Assembly: GCF_027924965.1 (NCBI RefSeq) | Contig: NZ_AP027056.1 | Coordinates: forward strand, 496,001 to 560,000 | DNA: 64,000 nucleotides | Direction of reading: 5' to 3' | Source: Limnohabitans sp. TEGF004 | GTDB taxonomy: Bacteria; Pseudomonadota; Gammaproteobacteria; Burkholderiales; Burkholderiaceae_C | Shown: positions 10,104 to 19,897 of the stretch, in pieces | How positions within the stretch are numbered: position 1 is the stretch's first letter | Layout of the letters: every line of letters starts with the position of its first letter | Notes under the pieces: generated by a model | What the model was told of the DNA's origin: nothing | What the model saw: the letters and a program-made list of their open reading frames with translations, nothing else | Database searches by the model: none | Program-made: the position numbers and the translations under genes

Positions 10104-11234
10104 TTATGCCTCGAGCAGGATGCGCAACATGCGACGCAATGGCTCGGCCGCGCCCCACAAGAGCTGGTCACCCACGGTGAACGCGCCAAGATAGTCATTG
10201 CCCATGGCCATTTTGTGCAAGCGGCCCACTGGCACTGTCAAAGTGCCGGTCACGGCTGCGGGTGTCAGGTCGCGTTCGCTGATTTCGCGCACGTTAGGCA
10301 CCACTTTGACCCAGTCGTTAGCGCTGGCCAAGATGCTTTCGATCTCGTCCATCGGCACGTCTTTTTTCAGTTTGATGGTCAAACCTTGTGAGTGGCAGCG
10401 CATCGCGCCAATGCGCACGCACAAACCGTCGATTGGGATAGAGCCTGCAGTGCGGAACGCTGGGTTGCCCAAGATTTTGTTGCACTCGGCGCCGCCCTTC
10501 CACTCTTCCTTGCTTTGGCCGTGCTCGACAGGCACGTCGATCCAAGGGATCAAGCTGCCAGCCAAGGCCGTGTTGCGGAAGTTTTTGGTGGGGAACTCAG
10601 CACTGCGCATGGTGGCCGACACTTTGCGGTCGATGTCCAAGATGGCAGAAGAGGGGTTGGCCAAGTCGTCTTTCACTGCATCATGCAAAGCGCCCATTTG
10701 GCTGAGCAGTTCGCGCATGTTTTGTGCACCAGCGCCCGAAGCCGCTTGGTACGTCATGGCGCTGACCCACTCGATCATGTTGTGTTGGAACAAGCCGCCC
10801 AAGCCCATGAGCATCAAGCTCACGGTGCAATTGCCGCCGATCCAGTTTTTGCCGCCTTTGCCCAGCGCGCTGTCAATGACGTTGCGGTTGACGGGGTCCA
10901 AGATGATCACGGCGTCGTCGGCCATGCGCAGGCTAGAGGCTGCGTCAATCCAGTGGCCGTTCCAGCCCGCTGCGCGCAGCTTGGGGTACACATCTTTGGT
11001 GTAGTCGCCGCCTTGGCAGGTGATGATGATGTCGCAGCGCTTCAGAGCGTCAATGTTGTTGGCGTCTTGGAGCGTGGTTTCGTTCTTGGCTTGCGCGGGG
11101 GCTTTGCCACCTGCGTTAGACGTGGAGAAGAACACGGGTTCGATCAGATCGAAATCCTTCTCTTGAACCATGCGGTCGATCAACACCGAGCCGACCATGC
11201 CGCGCCAACCGACTAAACCTACTAACTTGCTCAT
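10104..11234 (-). CDS. asd: Aspartate-semialdehyde dehydrogenase
   Basis: A 376-residue protein with the NADP-binding motif [10 protein letters not shown] (residues 6-15) and the catalytic cysteine C136 in GGNCTVS. It reduces aspartyl phosphate to the semialdehyde for lysine, threonine, methionine and diaminopimelate. The long form resembles gamma/betaproteobacterial Asd. A 317-base gap with a terminator separates it from leuB, so it likely begins its own transcript into fimV-truA-trp. Confidence 0.97.
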   Translation of the reverse strand: MSKLVGLVGWRGMVGSVLIDRMVQEKDFDLIEPVFFSTSNAGGKAPAQAKNETTLQDANNIDALKRCDIIITCQGGDYTKDVYPKLRAAGWNGHWIDAASSLRMADDAVIILDPVNRNVIDSALGKGGKNWIGGNCTVSLMLMGLGGLFQHNMIEWVSAMTYQAASGAGAQNMRELLSQMGALHDAVKDDLANPSSAILDIDRKVSATMRSAEFPTKNFRNTALAGSLIPWIDVPVEHGQSKEEWKGGAECNKILGNPAFRTAGSIPIDGLCVRIGAMRCHSQGLTIKLKKDVPMDEIESILASANDWVKVVPNVREISERDLTPAAVTGTLTVPVGRLHKMAMGNDYLGAFTVGDQLLWGAAEPLRRMLRILLEA

Positions 11235-11502
11235 TTTTCAACGCCTTTTCAAATGTAGAAAACAGTGCCAGACCTGACTGTTTGCCCGGCTCGTCTGGCC
11301 GGGTGGGCGCACGACGAACCGGAGCGTTTAGCCCTTAATGGTCGTGGTTTTGATGGTGTTCACGCGCGCAAACGCAGCCACCAGTGCGGGGGCTGTGAAG
11401 TTCAGAGAGAACGAGCGGGCGTGAAACATGACAACTATTGTAGTGGATGGGTGCTTGGGCCTGGCTGACAGATTTAGAGGATGAAGTTTGATGGCGCTGA
11501 AA
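11235..11502. other. Non-coding gap upstream of asd
   Basis: No supported gene. Open frames here are short and lack family resemblance. A minus-strand frame beginning MFHARSFSLNFTAP at about 11428 encodes 34 residues, right after a TACAAT box; it could be a leader peptide but nothing else supports it. The asd promoter should lie here. Confidence 0.5.
11437..11442 (-). promoter_or_regulatory. Candidate -10 box for the asd transcript
   Basis: On the minus strand TACAAT is followed seven bases later by an ATG. No strong -35 box is visible at 16-18 bases. Tentative. Confidence 0.3.
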
Positions 11503-11528
11503 TAAAAAACGCGCCATGGAGGCGCGTT
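11503..11528 (-). terminator. Rho-independent terminator after leuB
   Basis: AACGCGCC (11508-11515) and GGCGCGTT (11521-11528) form an eight-base stem with a five-base loop. On the minus strand it ends in six Ts, 24 bases beyond the leuB stop. Confidence 0.85.
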
Positions 11529-11551
11529 CTTCATCAGGGGAAAGGCTTGAA

Positions 11552-12637
11552 TCAACGCAAAGCCTTCACCACCGCATCGCCCATCTGAGCCGTACCCACT
11601 TTGGTCGTGCCTTCGCTGTAGATGTCTGGCGTGCGCAAGCCTTGGGCCAACACGGCTTTCACAGCTGTCTCAATACGATCAGCCGCTTCGGTTTGGTTCA
11701 AGCTAAAGCGCAGCATCATGGCGGCGCTGAGGATGGTGGCCAAGGGATTGGCCACGCCTTTGCCAGCAATGTCGGGTGCACTTCCGTGGCTAGGTTCGTA
11801 CAAGCCTTGGTTCTTTGAGTTCAAAGAAGCAGAAGGCAACATGCCGATGGAGCCAGTCAGCATGGAAGCTTCGTCGCTCAAGATGTCGCCAAACATGTTG
11901 CCGGTCACCACCACGTCAAAGCGCTTGGGCTCTTTCACCAGTTGCATGGCAGCGTTATCGACGTACATGTGGTCGAGGGCGATGTCTGGGTACTCTTTGC
12001 CCACTTCACTCACCACGTCTTTCCAGAACTGGAAGGTTTCCAGCACGTTGGCTTTGTCCACGCTGGTCACTCGGCCTTCTGTGCCTGCGGCTTTGCGCTT
12101 GCGGGCAGCTTGGAAAGCCACGTGTGCAATGCGCTCGATCTCAGGCTTGGAGTAGCGCATGGTGTCAAAGGCTTCTTCTGCACCTGGGAAGTGGCCGTCA
12201 GTGGCCACGCGGCGGCCGCGGGGTTGGCCAAAGTAAATATCGCCGGTCAGCTCGCGGATGATCAAAATGTCCAAGCCAGCAATCAGCTCAGGCTTCAAGC
12301 TGGATGCGCCCACCAATTGCTCGTAGCAAATGGCAGGGCGGAAGTTGGCAAACAGGCCCATGTTTTTGCGCAAACCCAAAATGGCTTGCTCAGGACGCAG
12401 AGGGCGGTCGAGGGTGTCGTATTTCCAGTCGCCCACAGCGCCGAACAACACAGCATCCGATTCCATGGCCAGCTTCAGCGTGGCTTCGGGCAGAGGGTGA
12501 CCGTGCGCGTCAAACGCTGCGCCGCCGACCAAGGCTGTTTCGGATTCAAACTTGAGGTCGAGGACGTTCAAGACCTTGACCGCTTCGGCCACGATTTCTG
12601 GGCCGATGCCGTCGCCGGGGAGGATTGCGATTTTCAT
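11552..12637 (-). CDS. leuB: 3-isopropylmalate dehydrogenase
   Basis: A 361-residue decarboxylating dehydrogenase starting [15 protein letters not shown]. It contains the substrate/metal region [10 protein letters not shown] and the NAD-binding [14 protein letters not shown]. It oxidises 3-isopropylmalate in leucine synthesis. Last gene of leuC-leuD-leuB, with a terminator after it. Confidence 0.97.
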   Translation of the reverse strand: MKIAILPGDGIGPEIVAEAVKVLNVLDLKFESETALVGGAAFDAHGHPLPEATLKLAMESDAVLFGAVGDWKYDTLDRPLRPEQAILGLRKNMGLFANFRPAICYEQLVGASSLKPELIAGLDILIIRELTGDIYFGQPRGRRVATDGHFPGAEEAFDTMRYSKPEIERIAHVAFQAARKRKAAGTEGRVTSVDKANVLETFQFWKDVVSEVGKEYPDIALDHMYVDNAAMQLVKEPKRFDVVVTGNMFGDILSDEASMLTGSIGMLPSASLNSKNQGLYEPSHGSAPDIAGKGVANPLATILSAAMMLRFSLNQTEAADRIETAVKAVLAQGLRTPDIYSEGTTKVGTAQMGDAVVKALR

Positions 12638-12658
12638 GTGTTGTTCTTCTAAATGGGT

Positions 12659-13315
12659 TTACATCGTGTGAGCCAACCAAGGCTTGGTGGCCAAGCGCTC
12701 GGCTTCAAAGGCTTTGATCTTGTCGGACTGGCGCAGGGTCAGGCCAATGTCGTCAAAGCCGTTGAGCAAGCAGTATTTACGGAAGGCTTGCACCTCAAAC
12801 GGAATGGGGTCGCCCCCTCCGCCATTTCCTTGGCGCACGATGACTTGGTTCTCAAGGTCAATCGTCAACTCATAGCCGGGGAAGGCATGCACTTCGTTGA
12901 ACAACAGGTCAATCGCGGCTTCGGGCAACACGATGGGCAGCAAGCCGTTTTTGAAACAGTTGTTGAAGAAGATGTCGGCAAAGCTAGGCGCGATGACGGC
13001 GCGGAAGCCGTATTGGTCAATCGCCCAAGGTGCGTGTTCGCGTGACGAGCCGCAGCCAAAGTTCTTGCGAGCCAACAAAACCGATGCGCCTTTGTAGCGC
13101 GGTTGGTTCAGCACGAAGTCCGGGTTGGGCTGGCGGCTGGCGGGGTCTTGGCCTGGTTCGCCGTGGTCGAGGTAGCGCCACTCATCAAACAAGTTGGGGC
13201 CAAAGCCGGTCTTGCGGATGGACTTCAAAAACTGCTTGGGGATGATGGCGTCGGTGTCGACGTTCTCGCGGTCCATCGGAGCCACGATGCCTTTGTGTAA
13301 GGTGAATTTCTGCAT
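12659..13315 (-). CDS. leuD: 3-isopropylmalate dehydratase small subunit
   Basis: A 218-residue swivel-domain subunit with the signature [13 protein letters not shown] and the N-terminal [11 protein letters not shown]. It partners LeuC. Its ATG shares one base with the stop of the upstream lipoprotein gene (TAATG), indicating re-initiation coupling. Confidence 0.97.
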   Translation of the reverse strand: MQKFTLHKGIVAPMDRENVDTDAIIPKQFLKSIRKTGFGPNLFDEWRYLDHGEPGQDPASRQPNPDFVLNQPRYKGASVLLARKNFGCGSSREHAPWAIDQYGFRAVIAPSFADIFFNNCFKNGLLPIVLPEAAIDLLFNEVHAFPGYELTIDLENQVIVRQGNGGGGDPIPFEVQAFRKYCLLNGFDDIGLTLRQSDKIKAFEAERLATKPWLAHTM

Positions 13316-13449
13316 TATTTTTTCTTCGCTGCGTCTTCAATGGCCGAGCCGGCCTTTTGCACATCTTGGCCAATGCCGCGTAGGGTGTTGCAAGCGCTGA
13401 GGCCCATCACGGCCACCAAGCCTAAAGCGATCCATAGAAATTTTTTCAT
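13315..13449 (-). CDS. Entericidin A/B-like small lipoprotein
   Basis: A 44-residue protein beginning [16 protein letters not shown] lipobox-like LSAC places the modified cysteine at residue 20. The rest is a short amphipathic tail ([15 protein letters not shown]) ending in three lysines, the entericidin pattern. Entericidins are small cell-envelope lipoproteins linked to stress or lysis in E. coli. It lies between leuC (15 bases upstream) and leuD (one-base overlap), so it is cotranscribed with leucine genes. Confidence 0.8.
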   Translation of the reverse strand: MKKFLWIALGLVAVMGLSACNTLRGIGQDVQKAGSAIEDAAKKK

Positions 13450-13464
13450 AGCGATGCTCCTGAG

Positions 13465-14886
13465 TTACGCGAACTTGCGCACGTCCACAAAGTGGCCGTG
13501 AATGGCGGCAGCGGCTGCCATGGCGGGGCTGACCAAATGGGTGCGGCCACCGTTGCCTTGACGGCCTTCGAAGTTGCGGTTGCTGGTCGACGCGCAACGC
13601 TCGCCTGGCTCTAAGCGGTCGGCGTTCATGGCCAAACACATCGAGCAACCTGGCTCGCGCCACTCAAAGCCAGCGGCTTTGAAAATCTCGTGCAGGCCTT
13701 CTTTTTCCGCTTGTTCTTTGACCAAGCCAGAGCCGGGCACCACCAAAGCGAGCTTGATGTTCTTGGCCACTTTTTGGCCGAGTTTCTTGACCACGGCTGC
13801 GGCTTCGCGCATGTCTTCAATACGGCTGTTGGTGCAAGAGCCAATGAACACTTTGTCGACAAACAAATCGTTCAGCGCTTTGCCTGGCTGCAAGTCCATG
13901 TACGTCAACGCGCGTTCAATCGCACCGCGCTTGTTGGCGTCTTTTTCTTTGTCGGGGTCAGGCACGATGCCGTTGATGTCCAGCACCATTTCGGGCGACG
14001 TGCCCCAAGTGACTTGCGGCAAGATGTCTTCGGCCTTCAACTCCACCACCGCGTCAAACTTGGCGTCAGCGTCAGAGTGCAAAGTTTTCCAATACGCCAC
14101 GGCTTGGTCCCATTCCACGCCGGTGGGGGACAAAGGACGGCCTTTGACGTACTCAATGGTTTTGTCGTCCACCGCCACAAGACCAGCGCGCGCGCCGCCT
14201 TCGATGGCCATGTTGCATACTGTCATGCGGCCTTCCATGCTGAGAGAGCGAATGGCAGAGCCCGCAAACTCAATGGTGTAGCCCGTGCCGCCGGCTGTGC
14301 CGATCTTGCCGATGATGGCCAGCACCACGTCTTTGCCAGTCACGCCTTTGGCCAGCGTGCCTTCGACTTTGATGAGCATGTTTTTGGCTTTTTTGGCCAA
14401 CAAGGTTTGCGTGGCCATGACGTGCTCGACCTCAGAGGTGCCGATGCCGTGTGCTAACGCCGCAAACGCGCCGTGTGTGGAGGTGTGGCTGTCGCCGCAC
14501 ACCACAGTCATGCCTGGCAGAGTGGCGCCGTTCTCAGGGCCAATGACGTGGATGATGCCTTGGCGCTTAGACATGAACGGGAAGAACGCGGCAGAGCCGA
14601 ACTCGGCCATGTTGCTGTCTAGCGTGGTGATTTGTTCTTTGCTGATGGGGTCGGTGATGCCGTCGTAGCCCAGCTCCCAGCCGGTGGTGGGCGTGTTGTG
14701 GTCGGCAGTGGCCACGATCGAGCTGACGCGCCAGACCTTGCGGCCTGCTTGGCGAATGCCCTCAAACGCTTGTGGGCTGGTGACTTCGTGCACCAAATGG
14801 CGGTCGATGTAGAGGATGGATGTGCCATCTTCTTCGGTGTGGACGACGTGCTCGTCCCAAATCTTGTCGTAAAGGGTGCGTCCCAT
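13465..14886 (-). CDS. leuC: 3-isopropylmalate dehydratase large subunit
   Basis: A 473-residue aconitase-family protein with iron-sulfur cysteines in IGSCTNSR and GCSMCLAMN, and the motif [13 protein letters not shown]. With LeuD it isomerises isopropylmalate. It is the first gene of the minus-strand leucine operon. The promoter should lie in the 81-base gap to the divergent gene at 14968. Confidence 0.98.
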   Translation of the reverse strand: MGRTLYDKIWDEHVVHTEEDGTSILYIDRHLVHEVTSPQAFEGIRQAGRKVWRVSSIVATADHNTPTTGWELGYDGITDPISKEQITTLDSNMAEFGSAAFFPFMSKRQGIIHVIGPENGATLPGMTVVCGDSHTSTHGAFAALAHGIGTSEVEHVMATQTLLAKKAKNMLIKVEGTLAKGVTGKDVVLAIIGKIGTAGGTGYTIEFAGSAIRSLSMEGRMTVCNMAIEGGARAGLVAVDDKTIEYVKGRPLSPTGVEWDQAVAYWKTLHSDADAKFDAVVELKAEDILPQVTWGTSPEMVLDINGIVPDPDKEKDANKRGAIERALTYMDLQPGKALNDLFVDKVFIGSCTNSRIEDMREAAAVVKKLGQKVAKNIKLALVVPGSGLVKEQAEKEGLHEIFKAAGFEWREPGCSMCLAMNADRLEPGERCASTSNRNFEGRQGNGGRTHLVSPAMAAAAAIHGHFVDVRKFA

Positions 14887-14967
14887 GAGTCTTCCTTAAA
14901 TGGAGCCTGCGATTTTATGCGGGACCACGGCTGCTGATTCATGGAAATGAAATAAAGCCTTCCTACA

Positions 14968-15744
14968 ATGAATCCATGGCGACACCGCGCCGTGTTTCAA
15001 CTTCTATTTTCAGACGTGCTTCGCCTCATCCCTTCCTCTGTTCAGCTGCGCCAAACGCTTCTCGCTTTCGGGCTGGTTGCTCTGTGTGCGAGCCAGGCTC
15101 AAGCCGCTCGCCCCATGAACACCGATGACGCCAACATCGTGGACGACAAAGCCTGTCAGTTGGAGAGTTGGGTCAAAACCACCCACACGTCGCTAGAACG
15201 CTGGGCCATTCCCGGCTGTAACTTGGGTGGCGAGGTGGAGTGGTCTGTCGGCGGCAATGCTCAAACCGATGATGGGCTGGGCAAGACGCAGTTTTGGGTG
15301 GCGCAAGCCAAAAAGCGCTGGGTGCCTGTGGGCGAGGACACGGTGGGTATCTCCACCACTTTGGGCGCCATGGTCACCCGCCCTGCATTGGGCGACAGGC
15401 CTGAAGACAAAGACTATTACCTCAACGTGCCGGTGACCGTGCCCTTAGGGCAAGACCGTTTTGTGCACTTCAACGCAGGTTGGGTCAACCACCAAACCTT
15501 GGGTGTGAATCGGCCCACATGGGGTGTGGGGGGCGAATTGCCACTCACCGCAAAAGTCATCGCGATTGCTGAGACCTATGGCGAAGCCGCCATGGGCACA
15601 CGCTACCAAGTGGGTTTGCGTATGTGGCTTGTGCCCCAGCGTGTGCAGATTGACACCACTTATGGCAACCGCATAGGTCAGCCCGAACACGAGCGTTGGT
15701 TCACGGTGGGCTTGCGTTTGCTTAGCCCCGCGTTTTTGCCCTGA
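14968..15744 (+). CDS. Probable secreted/outer-membrane beta-barrel protein
   Basis: A 258-residue protein with a hydrophobic stretch ending SQAQAARP (about residues 30-47), typical of a signal peptide. The mature part has alternating hydrophobic and polar residues and many aromatic/glycine positions (YYLNVPVTVPLG, VHFNAGWVNH, RYQVGLRMW), as in small outer-membrane barrels of the MetA/phenol-degradation type. It starts at a distance from leuC and is not clearly in an operon. The start codon is uncertain: the signal peptide fits better from an internal start. Function unknown. Confidence 0.55.
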   Translation: MNPWRHRAVFQLLFSDVLRLIPSSVQLRQTLLAFGLVALCASQAQAARPMNTDDANIVDDKACQLESWVKTTHTSLERWAIPGCNLGGEVEWSVGGNAQTDDGLGKTQFWVAQAKKRWVPVGEDTVGISTTLGAMVTRPALGDRPEDKDYYLNVPVTVPLGQDRFVHFNAGWVNHQTLGVNRPTWGVGGELPLTAKVIAIAETYGEAAMGTRYQVGLRMWLVPQRVQIDTTYGNRIGQPEHERWFTVGLRLLSPAFLP

Positions 15745-15789
15745 GCCGTGTCGCCTGCGTGAAGACGTGGGTGCCCAGTTGTTGCGGGC

Positions 15790-17025
15790 ATGGGCACAAT
15801 GCCAAGCATGAACAGCTCAGCCACACACAGCCCCGCCCAAACCCCACTTCACGGCCTGCGCGTGGTCGAACTCGGTCAACTCATCGCAGGCCCTTTTGCT
15901 GCCAAAACGTTGGCCGACTTTGGCGCAGATGTGGTGAAGATTGAAACCCCAAAGACGGGTGACCCGCTGCGCAAATGGCGTTTGCTCAAAGACGGCACGT
16001 CCGTGTGGTGGCAAGTGCAGTCGCGCAACAAGCGTTCGGTGGCGTTGGACCTGAAAGAAAAAGAAGCACAAGACATCGTGCGTCAGCTCGCTAAAGACGC
16101 AGATGTGTTGATTGAAAACTTCCGCCCTGGCGCAATGGAAGGTTGGGGCCTCGGGCCGGACGAACTGTTGGCCATCAACCCACGTCTTATCATGTTGCGC
16201 ATCAGTGGCTACGGGCAAACGGGGCCGTATCGCGACAAGCCCGGCTTTGGCGTGGTGGCCGAGGCCATGAGTGGCTTGCGCCACCTGACTGCCGAGCCAG
16301 GCCGTGTGCCCGTGCGTGTGGGTGTGAGTATTGGCGACACGCTGGCATCGCTGCATGGCGTGATCGGAATTTTGACGGCGCTGCACGAGCGCGAGAAAAG
16401 CGGCCAAGGCCAAGTGATTGATGTGGCCTTGTACGAAGCCGTCTTCAACTGCATGGAAAGTTTGTTGCCCGAGTACAGCGCGTTTGGCGCAGTGCGCGAA
16501 GCAGCGGGCAGTGCATTGCCCGGCATTGCACCCAGCAATGCCTACCGCTGTGGAGATGAGGGTTATGTGCTGATTGCAGGCAACGGCGACAGCATTTTCA
16601 AACGCCTCATGCACACCCTAGGCCGTGATGACTTGGGCAACGACCCAGCGCTGGGCGACAACGCAGGCCGTGTGAAACGCGTGGCTGAGATTGATGCGGC
16701 CATTGGCGTGTGGACCGCGCAGCTCACCGTGGCGCAAGTGCTAGACGCTTTGGATAAAGCCGATGTACCCGCAGGCCGCATCTACACCGTGGCCGACATT
16801 GCGGCTGACCCGCACTACCAAGCACGCGAGATGATTCAACAGGTGCAGATGGATGACGGCACATCGCTGGCCGTGCCCGGCATCATTCCCAAACTGTCAC
16901 GCACCCCCGGCAGCCACCGCCGTAATGCGCCCACCATTGGGCAAGACACGGATGCGGTGTTGAATGAAATTGGCTTGACGTCAGCGCAGATTCAAGCGCT
17001 CAAAGACAAGTGCATCGTGGCCTAA
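15790..17025 (+). CDS. Class III (CaiB/BaiF family) CoA-transferase
   Basis: A protein of up to 411 residues. The family signatures LRVVELGQLIAGPFAA, DFGADVVKIE and IENFRPGAMEGWGLG lie in the N-terminal half, and the catalytic aspartate is likely that of VSIGDTLASLHG. These enzymes move CoA between organic acids. Three in-frame ATGs (15790, 15799, 15808) compete; homology begins after the third, so 15808 is possible. No partner gene indicates the substrate. Confidence 0.88.
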   Translation: MGTMPSMNSSATHSPAQTPLHGLRVVELGQLIAGPFAAKTLADFGADVVKIETPKTGDPLRKWRLLKDGTSVWWQVQSRNKRSVALDLKEKEAQDIVRQLAKDADVLIENFRPGAMEGWGLGPDELLAINPRLIMLRISGYGQTGPYRDKPGFGVVAEAMSGLRHLTAEPGRVPVRVGVSIGDTLASLHGVIGILTALHEREKSGQGQVIDVALYEAVFNCMESLLPEYSAFGAVREAAGSALPGIAPSNAYRCGDEGYVLIAGNGDSIFKRLMHTLGRDDLGNDPALGDNAGRVKRVAEIDAAIGVWTAQLTVAQVLDALDKADVPAGRIYTVADIAADPHYQAREMIQQVQMDDGTSLAVPGIIPKLSRTPGSHRRNAPTIGQDTDAVLNEIGLTSAQIQALKDKCIVA

Positions 17026-17040
17026 GTCGCTCACTTGGCG

Positions 17041-17475
17041 TTAAGGCGCAGCAAATTGCTCCGTGCCCACAATGCCAATCTTGGTCAGGCCCTGACGCTG
17101 TGCGCTGGCCAACACACCCGCCACCGCTTCGTATTTGGCTTTGCCTTGGGCTTTGATGTGCAGCTCGGGCTGTGGCTCTTGGGCTTTGGCCTCTTGCAGC
17201 AGCGCATCGAGTGCGGCGCGGTCGGCCAAGGGCTTGCCGTTCCAGTTGACCACGCTGCGTGCATCCACTTCGATGCGAACCACATTGGGTTTCTTGGTTT
17301 GCGGCGTGGCGCTTTGCGGCATGTCGAGGTTGACCGAATGCAGCTGCACAGGGATGGTGATGATGAGCATGATCAGCAGCACCAGCATCACGTCGATCAA
17401 CGGCGTGGTGTTGATGTCCATCATCACTTCGGGTTCGTCTTGACCTTTCGTCAAAGAGGGCAGGTTCATCGCCAT
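17041..17475 (-). CDS. exbD: ExbD/TolR-family biopolymer transport protein (second copy)
   Basis: A 144-residue protein with one N-terminal transmembrane helix carrying the essential aspartate in NTTPLIDVMLVLL and a periplasmic domain. With ExbB it uses the proton gradient to drive TonB. It is three bases after a second exbD, so the operon tonB-exbB-exbD-exbD carries two different ExbD subunits. Confidence 0.93.
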   Translation of the reverse strand: MAMNLPSLTKGQDEPEVMMDINTTPLIDVMLVLLIMLIITIPVQLHSVNLDMPQSATPQTKKPNVVRIEVDARSVVNWNGKPLADRAALDALLQEAKAQEPQPELHIKAQGKAKYEAVAGVLASAQRQGLTKIGIVGTEQFAAP

Positions 17476-17477
17476 GC

Positions 17478-17900
17478 TTATTTCCCCTGCGGGTCCGTTA
17501 CGAACCTCACCTTGGTCAACCCCGCCACCTGCGCGGCATACAGCACGCGGCCCACGGCTTCAAAGTCGGTCTTGGCGTCGCCACGAATTTGCACTTCGGG
17601 TTGTGGCGTTTTCTCGGCAAAGGTTTGCAGCTGCTTGATCAGGTCTGCGTTGCTGCGCACGGGCGCGTCATACAAATAAGCTTGGCCTTGCGCATTGACC
17701 GACAAGATGATGTTGTCTGGCTTGGTTTCGCGCGGTTGTTGTACCTCTTGTGGCAAATCCACTTTGACAGAGGTGGTTACCACCGGAATGGTGATGAGAA
17801 AAATGATGAGCAGCACCAACATCACATCCACCAAAGGCGTTGTGTTGATGGTGGTTAGCAACTCATCGTCGCCCTCGCTGGGGCCTAGGTGCATGGCCAT
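17478..17900 (-). CDS. exbD: ExbD/TolR-family biopolymer transport protein (first copy)
   Basis: A 140-residue ExbD with the helix NTTPLVDVMLVLLII and its conserved Asp. It resembles the neighbouring copy but differs throughout the periplasmic part, so the two are paralogues and not a recent duplication. It starts three bases after exbB. Confidence 0.93.
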   Translation of the reverse strand: MAMHLGPSEGDDELLTTINTTPLVDVMLVLLIIFLITIPVVTTSVKVDLPQEVQQPRETKPDNIILSVNAQGQAYLYDAPVRSNADLIKQLQTFAEKTPQPEVQIRGDAKTDFEAVGRVLYAAQVAGLTKVRFVTDPQGK

Positions 17901-17903
17901 GGC

Positions 17904-18641
17904 TTACTTCTGTGCCGAACCCAACAACACCGCGTGCAAGTCAGCGCCGAAGGCGTGCACTTCTTCCATCGCCACTTTGTTGCGGCGCACCAACCAGTTG
18001 TAGCCCAACACCGCAGGCACAGCCACAGCCAAACCAATGGCCGTCATGATGAGCGACTCGCCCACAGGGCCCGCCACTTTGTCGATGCTGGCTTGGCCCG
18101 ACATGCCAATTTTTACCAGCGCGTTGTAAATGCCCCAGACCGTGCCAAACAAACCGACGAACGGTGCGGTCGAGCCCACGGTTGCCAACACGGCCAAGCC
18201 GTCTTGCATGCGGCTTTGCACGTTGTTCATGGCCCGTTGGATGCTCATGGTCACCCAGTCGTTGAAGTTGATGTTGCCCAACAAACCGGTGTGCTTGCCT
18301 GCGCTCTCCAAACCTTTTTCGGCGATGAAGCGGAAAGGGCTGTCTTCTTCCAAGCCATCTGCGCCTTGGCGCACATTGCCTGCGGTCCAAAAGTTGTCTT
18401 GCGCCGTTTTGGCAAAGCGCAACACGCGGTTTTGTTCAGCCAACTTGGTGAAGATCACATACCAGCTGCCCATGCTCATGATGACCAAAATCAGCAGCGT
18501 GGCCTTGGCCACCACGTCGCCTTGAGCCCACAGGGCGGACAAGCCGTAGGGGTTCTCCACGGCTTCTTCAGCCATGACGCTGGCGCTGAAGGCCAGTGTT
18601 GAGAGTGCGGCAGCGGCGCGTGTGAAGGTGTGTTGCAACAT
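17904..18641 (-). CDS. exbB: ExbB/TolQ-family proton channel subunit
   Basis: A 245-residue protein with an N-terminal signal-like segment, a first transmembrane helix (about 47-67) and the two conserved helices around TVGSTAPFVGLFGTVWGIY and IGLAVAVPAVLGYNWL. It forms the ExbB pentamer that surrounds ExbD and energises TonB. It follows tonB by 48 bases. Confidence 0.95.
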   Translation of the reverse strand: MLQHTFTRAAAALSTLAFSASVMAEEAVENPYGLSALWAQGDVVAKATLLILVIMSMGSWYVIFTKLAEQNRVLRFAKTAQDNFWTAGNVRQGADGLEEDSPFRFIAEKGLESAGKHTGLLGNINFNDWVTMSIQRAMNNVQSRMQDGLAVLATVGSTAPFVGLFGTVWGIYNALVKIGMSGQASIDKVAGPVGESLIMTAIGLAVAVPAVLGYNWLVRRNKVAMEEVHAFGADLHAVLLGSAQK

Positions 18642-18689
18642 GGGTGTTTCCTTGTGACTGACTTTGTGTGAGCGTGTTGGGTAAGGCGC

Positions 18690-19367
18690 TTATTCCAAGC
18701 GCCAGGTGTATTTGATGCTGGCCCAGCTTTGCTCGGGCTTACCGTCCACCGTGCCGGGGCGGAACTGGCATTTCGATAGCGCATTGCGTGCGGCTTCGTC
18801 CAAGCGGGTGAAGCCTGATGATTTTTCAACATCGGCCTGCAACACCTTACCGTCCACACCAATCAAAAACTTCAGCGTCACTGTGCCTTCTTCTTCCATG
18901 CGGCGCGAGGCGCTGGGGTAGTCGGGCTTGGCGCAATGTGCACCCGCTTGAATGACGGCACCCATGCGAATGGCTGGCGCTTGGGGTGCTGCTGCTGGCG
19001 GTGCCGCAGTTTGCGTGATGGCCGGTGCTGTGCTGGTGGGCGCAGGCGGCGGCGGTGCGGGTGTTTTAGGCAGCGGTGTTTTGGGGGGCGGCGTGGGCGC
19101 AGGCGGCGGCGCCTCAGACATCAGCACGGCCTCGACGGTGTTCTCGGTCATCTGCACCACATCGCGTGCCAAGCCCGTTGAGATGGCCCACAGCAGCAGA
19201 GCGTGGAGCAGCACAACCCAGCCAATGCCAGTCAGATGTTTGCGGGGTGAGCGTTGACGCGCCGCATAGGGCGAAGCTGCCATTGTTTGGATGGCGCTGG
19301 TTGAGGTGTCAGCGGCTGCGTGTGAGGGGGACGAGTGAGGCAAACGAGGATGCTCTGAAAGTTTCAC
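18690..19367 (-). CDS. tonB: TonB energy transducer
   Basis: A 225-residue protein with one transmembrane helix (about residues 47-65), a Pro/Ala-rich periplasmic spacer (about 84-135) and the C-terminal TonB domain with YPSASRRMEEEGTV and GFTRLDEAARNAL. It passes proton-motive energy to outer-membrane receptors. The N-terminal cytoplasmic tail is long, about 45 residues; a later start is possible. First gene of the tonB-exbB-exbD-exbD operon. Confidence 0.93.
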   Translation of the reverse strand: MKLSEHPRLPHSSPSHAAADTSTSAIQTMAASPYAARQRSPRKHLTGIGWVVLLHALLLWAISTGLARDVVQMTENTVEAVLMSEAPPPAPTPPPKTPLPKTPAPPPPAPTSTAPAITQTAAPPAAAPQAPAIRMGAVIQAGAHCAKPDYPSASRRMEEEGTVTLKFLIGVDGKVLQADVEKSSGFTRLDEAARNALSKCQFRPGTVDGKPEQSWASIKYTWRLE

Positions 19368-19418
19368 TCATTTTAAGTGGGCTACATGTCACGCTGTATG
19401 CAGCCCAAGTGGCGCAAC

Positions 19419-19446
19419 ACAGCCTTGCCCTTTGGGTCAAGGCTGT
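19419..19446. repeat. Inverted repeat after the bactofilin gene
   Basis: ACAGCCTTG and CAAGGCTGT flank a loop that itself pairs (CCC with GGG around TTT). It lies nine bases beyond the bactofilin stop. No T-run follows on either strand, so it is a possible RNA-end structure rather than a clear terminator. Confidence 0.5.
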
Positions 19447-19454
19447 CGCAGGTG

Positions 19455-19781
19455 TTAGACCTGCTTCATGGAGCCTTTGACTTTGCCGCCACGTTCGATT
19501 TCGATTTCGCCGTAAGTCACATCGCCCGTGACCTTGCCGGTGTTGCGCACGATGAGCACGCTTTTGCTGGTGATGGACTGGTTCAACTCGCCTTTGACGT
19601 CGATGAAGTCAGCTTCGGTGGTACCGGTGACCACACCTGCAGCACCAATGAGTACATCTTTGGCAACCAAGTCGCCTTCCACCGTGCCTGAGATGATGGC
19701 TTGGTTAGGGGCGTTGATCGAGCCCTTGAACACCACACCGGCGCCAATGAAAATGCTTTTGTCTTTGCTGCCTTCGCTCAT
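19455..19781 (-). CDS. Bactofilin
   Basis: A 108-residue protein starting MSEGSKDKSIFIGAG. The DUF583/bactofilin beta-helix is visible as repeated short strands (VVFKGSIN, AIISGTVEG, DVLIGAAG, SVLIVRNTG). Bactofilins polymerise without nucleotide and act as scaffolds for cell shape or polar proteins. The frame is open to 19856, but AGAAAGA before ATG 19781 and the family N-terminus support the shorter start. Divergent from the ParA-like gene. Confidence 0.88.
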   Translation of the reverse strand: MSEGSKDKSIFIGAGVVFKGSINAPNQAIISGTVEGDLVAKDVLIGAAGVVTGTTEADFIDVKGELNQSITSKSVLIVRNTGKVTGDVTYGEIEIERGGKVKGSMKQV

Positions 19782-19897
19782 ACAGTTGTCTTTCTGAAAT
19801 ATGAATGCTTTCGAGTTTATATGGATATTGTCAATTTCTTCAATTAAATACGCCAAATGGCGTACGAGTGACGTTTATCAGATGAAAATAAAACACT

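Noticed and set aside
11328..11555. 75-codon minus-strand frame before asd
   Set aside because: Spans the leuB terminator and has no family match; only its last 34 codons after the TACAAT box are conceivable as a leader.
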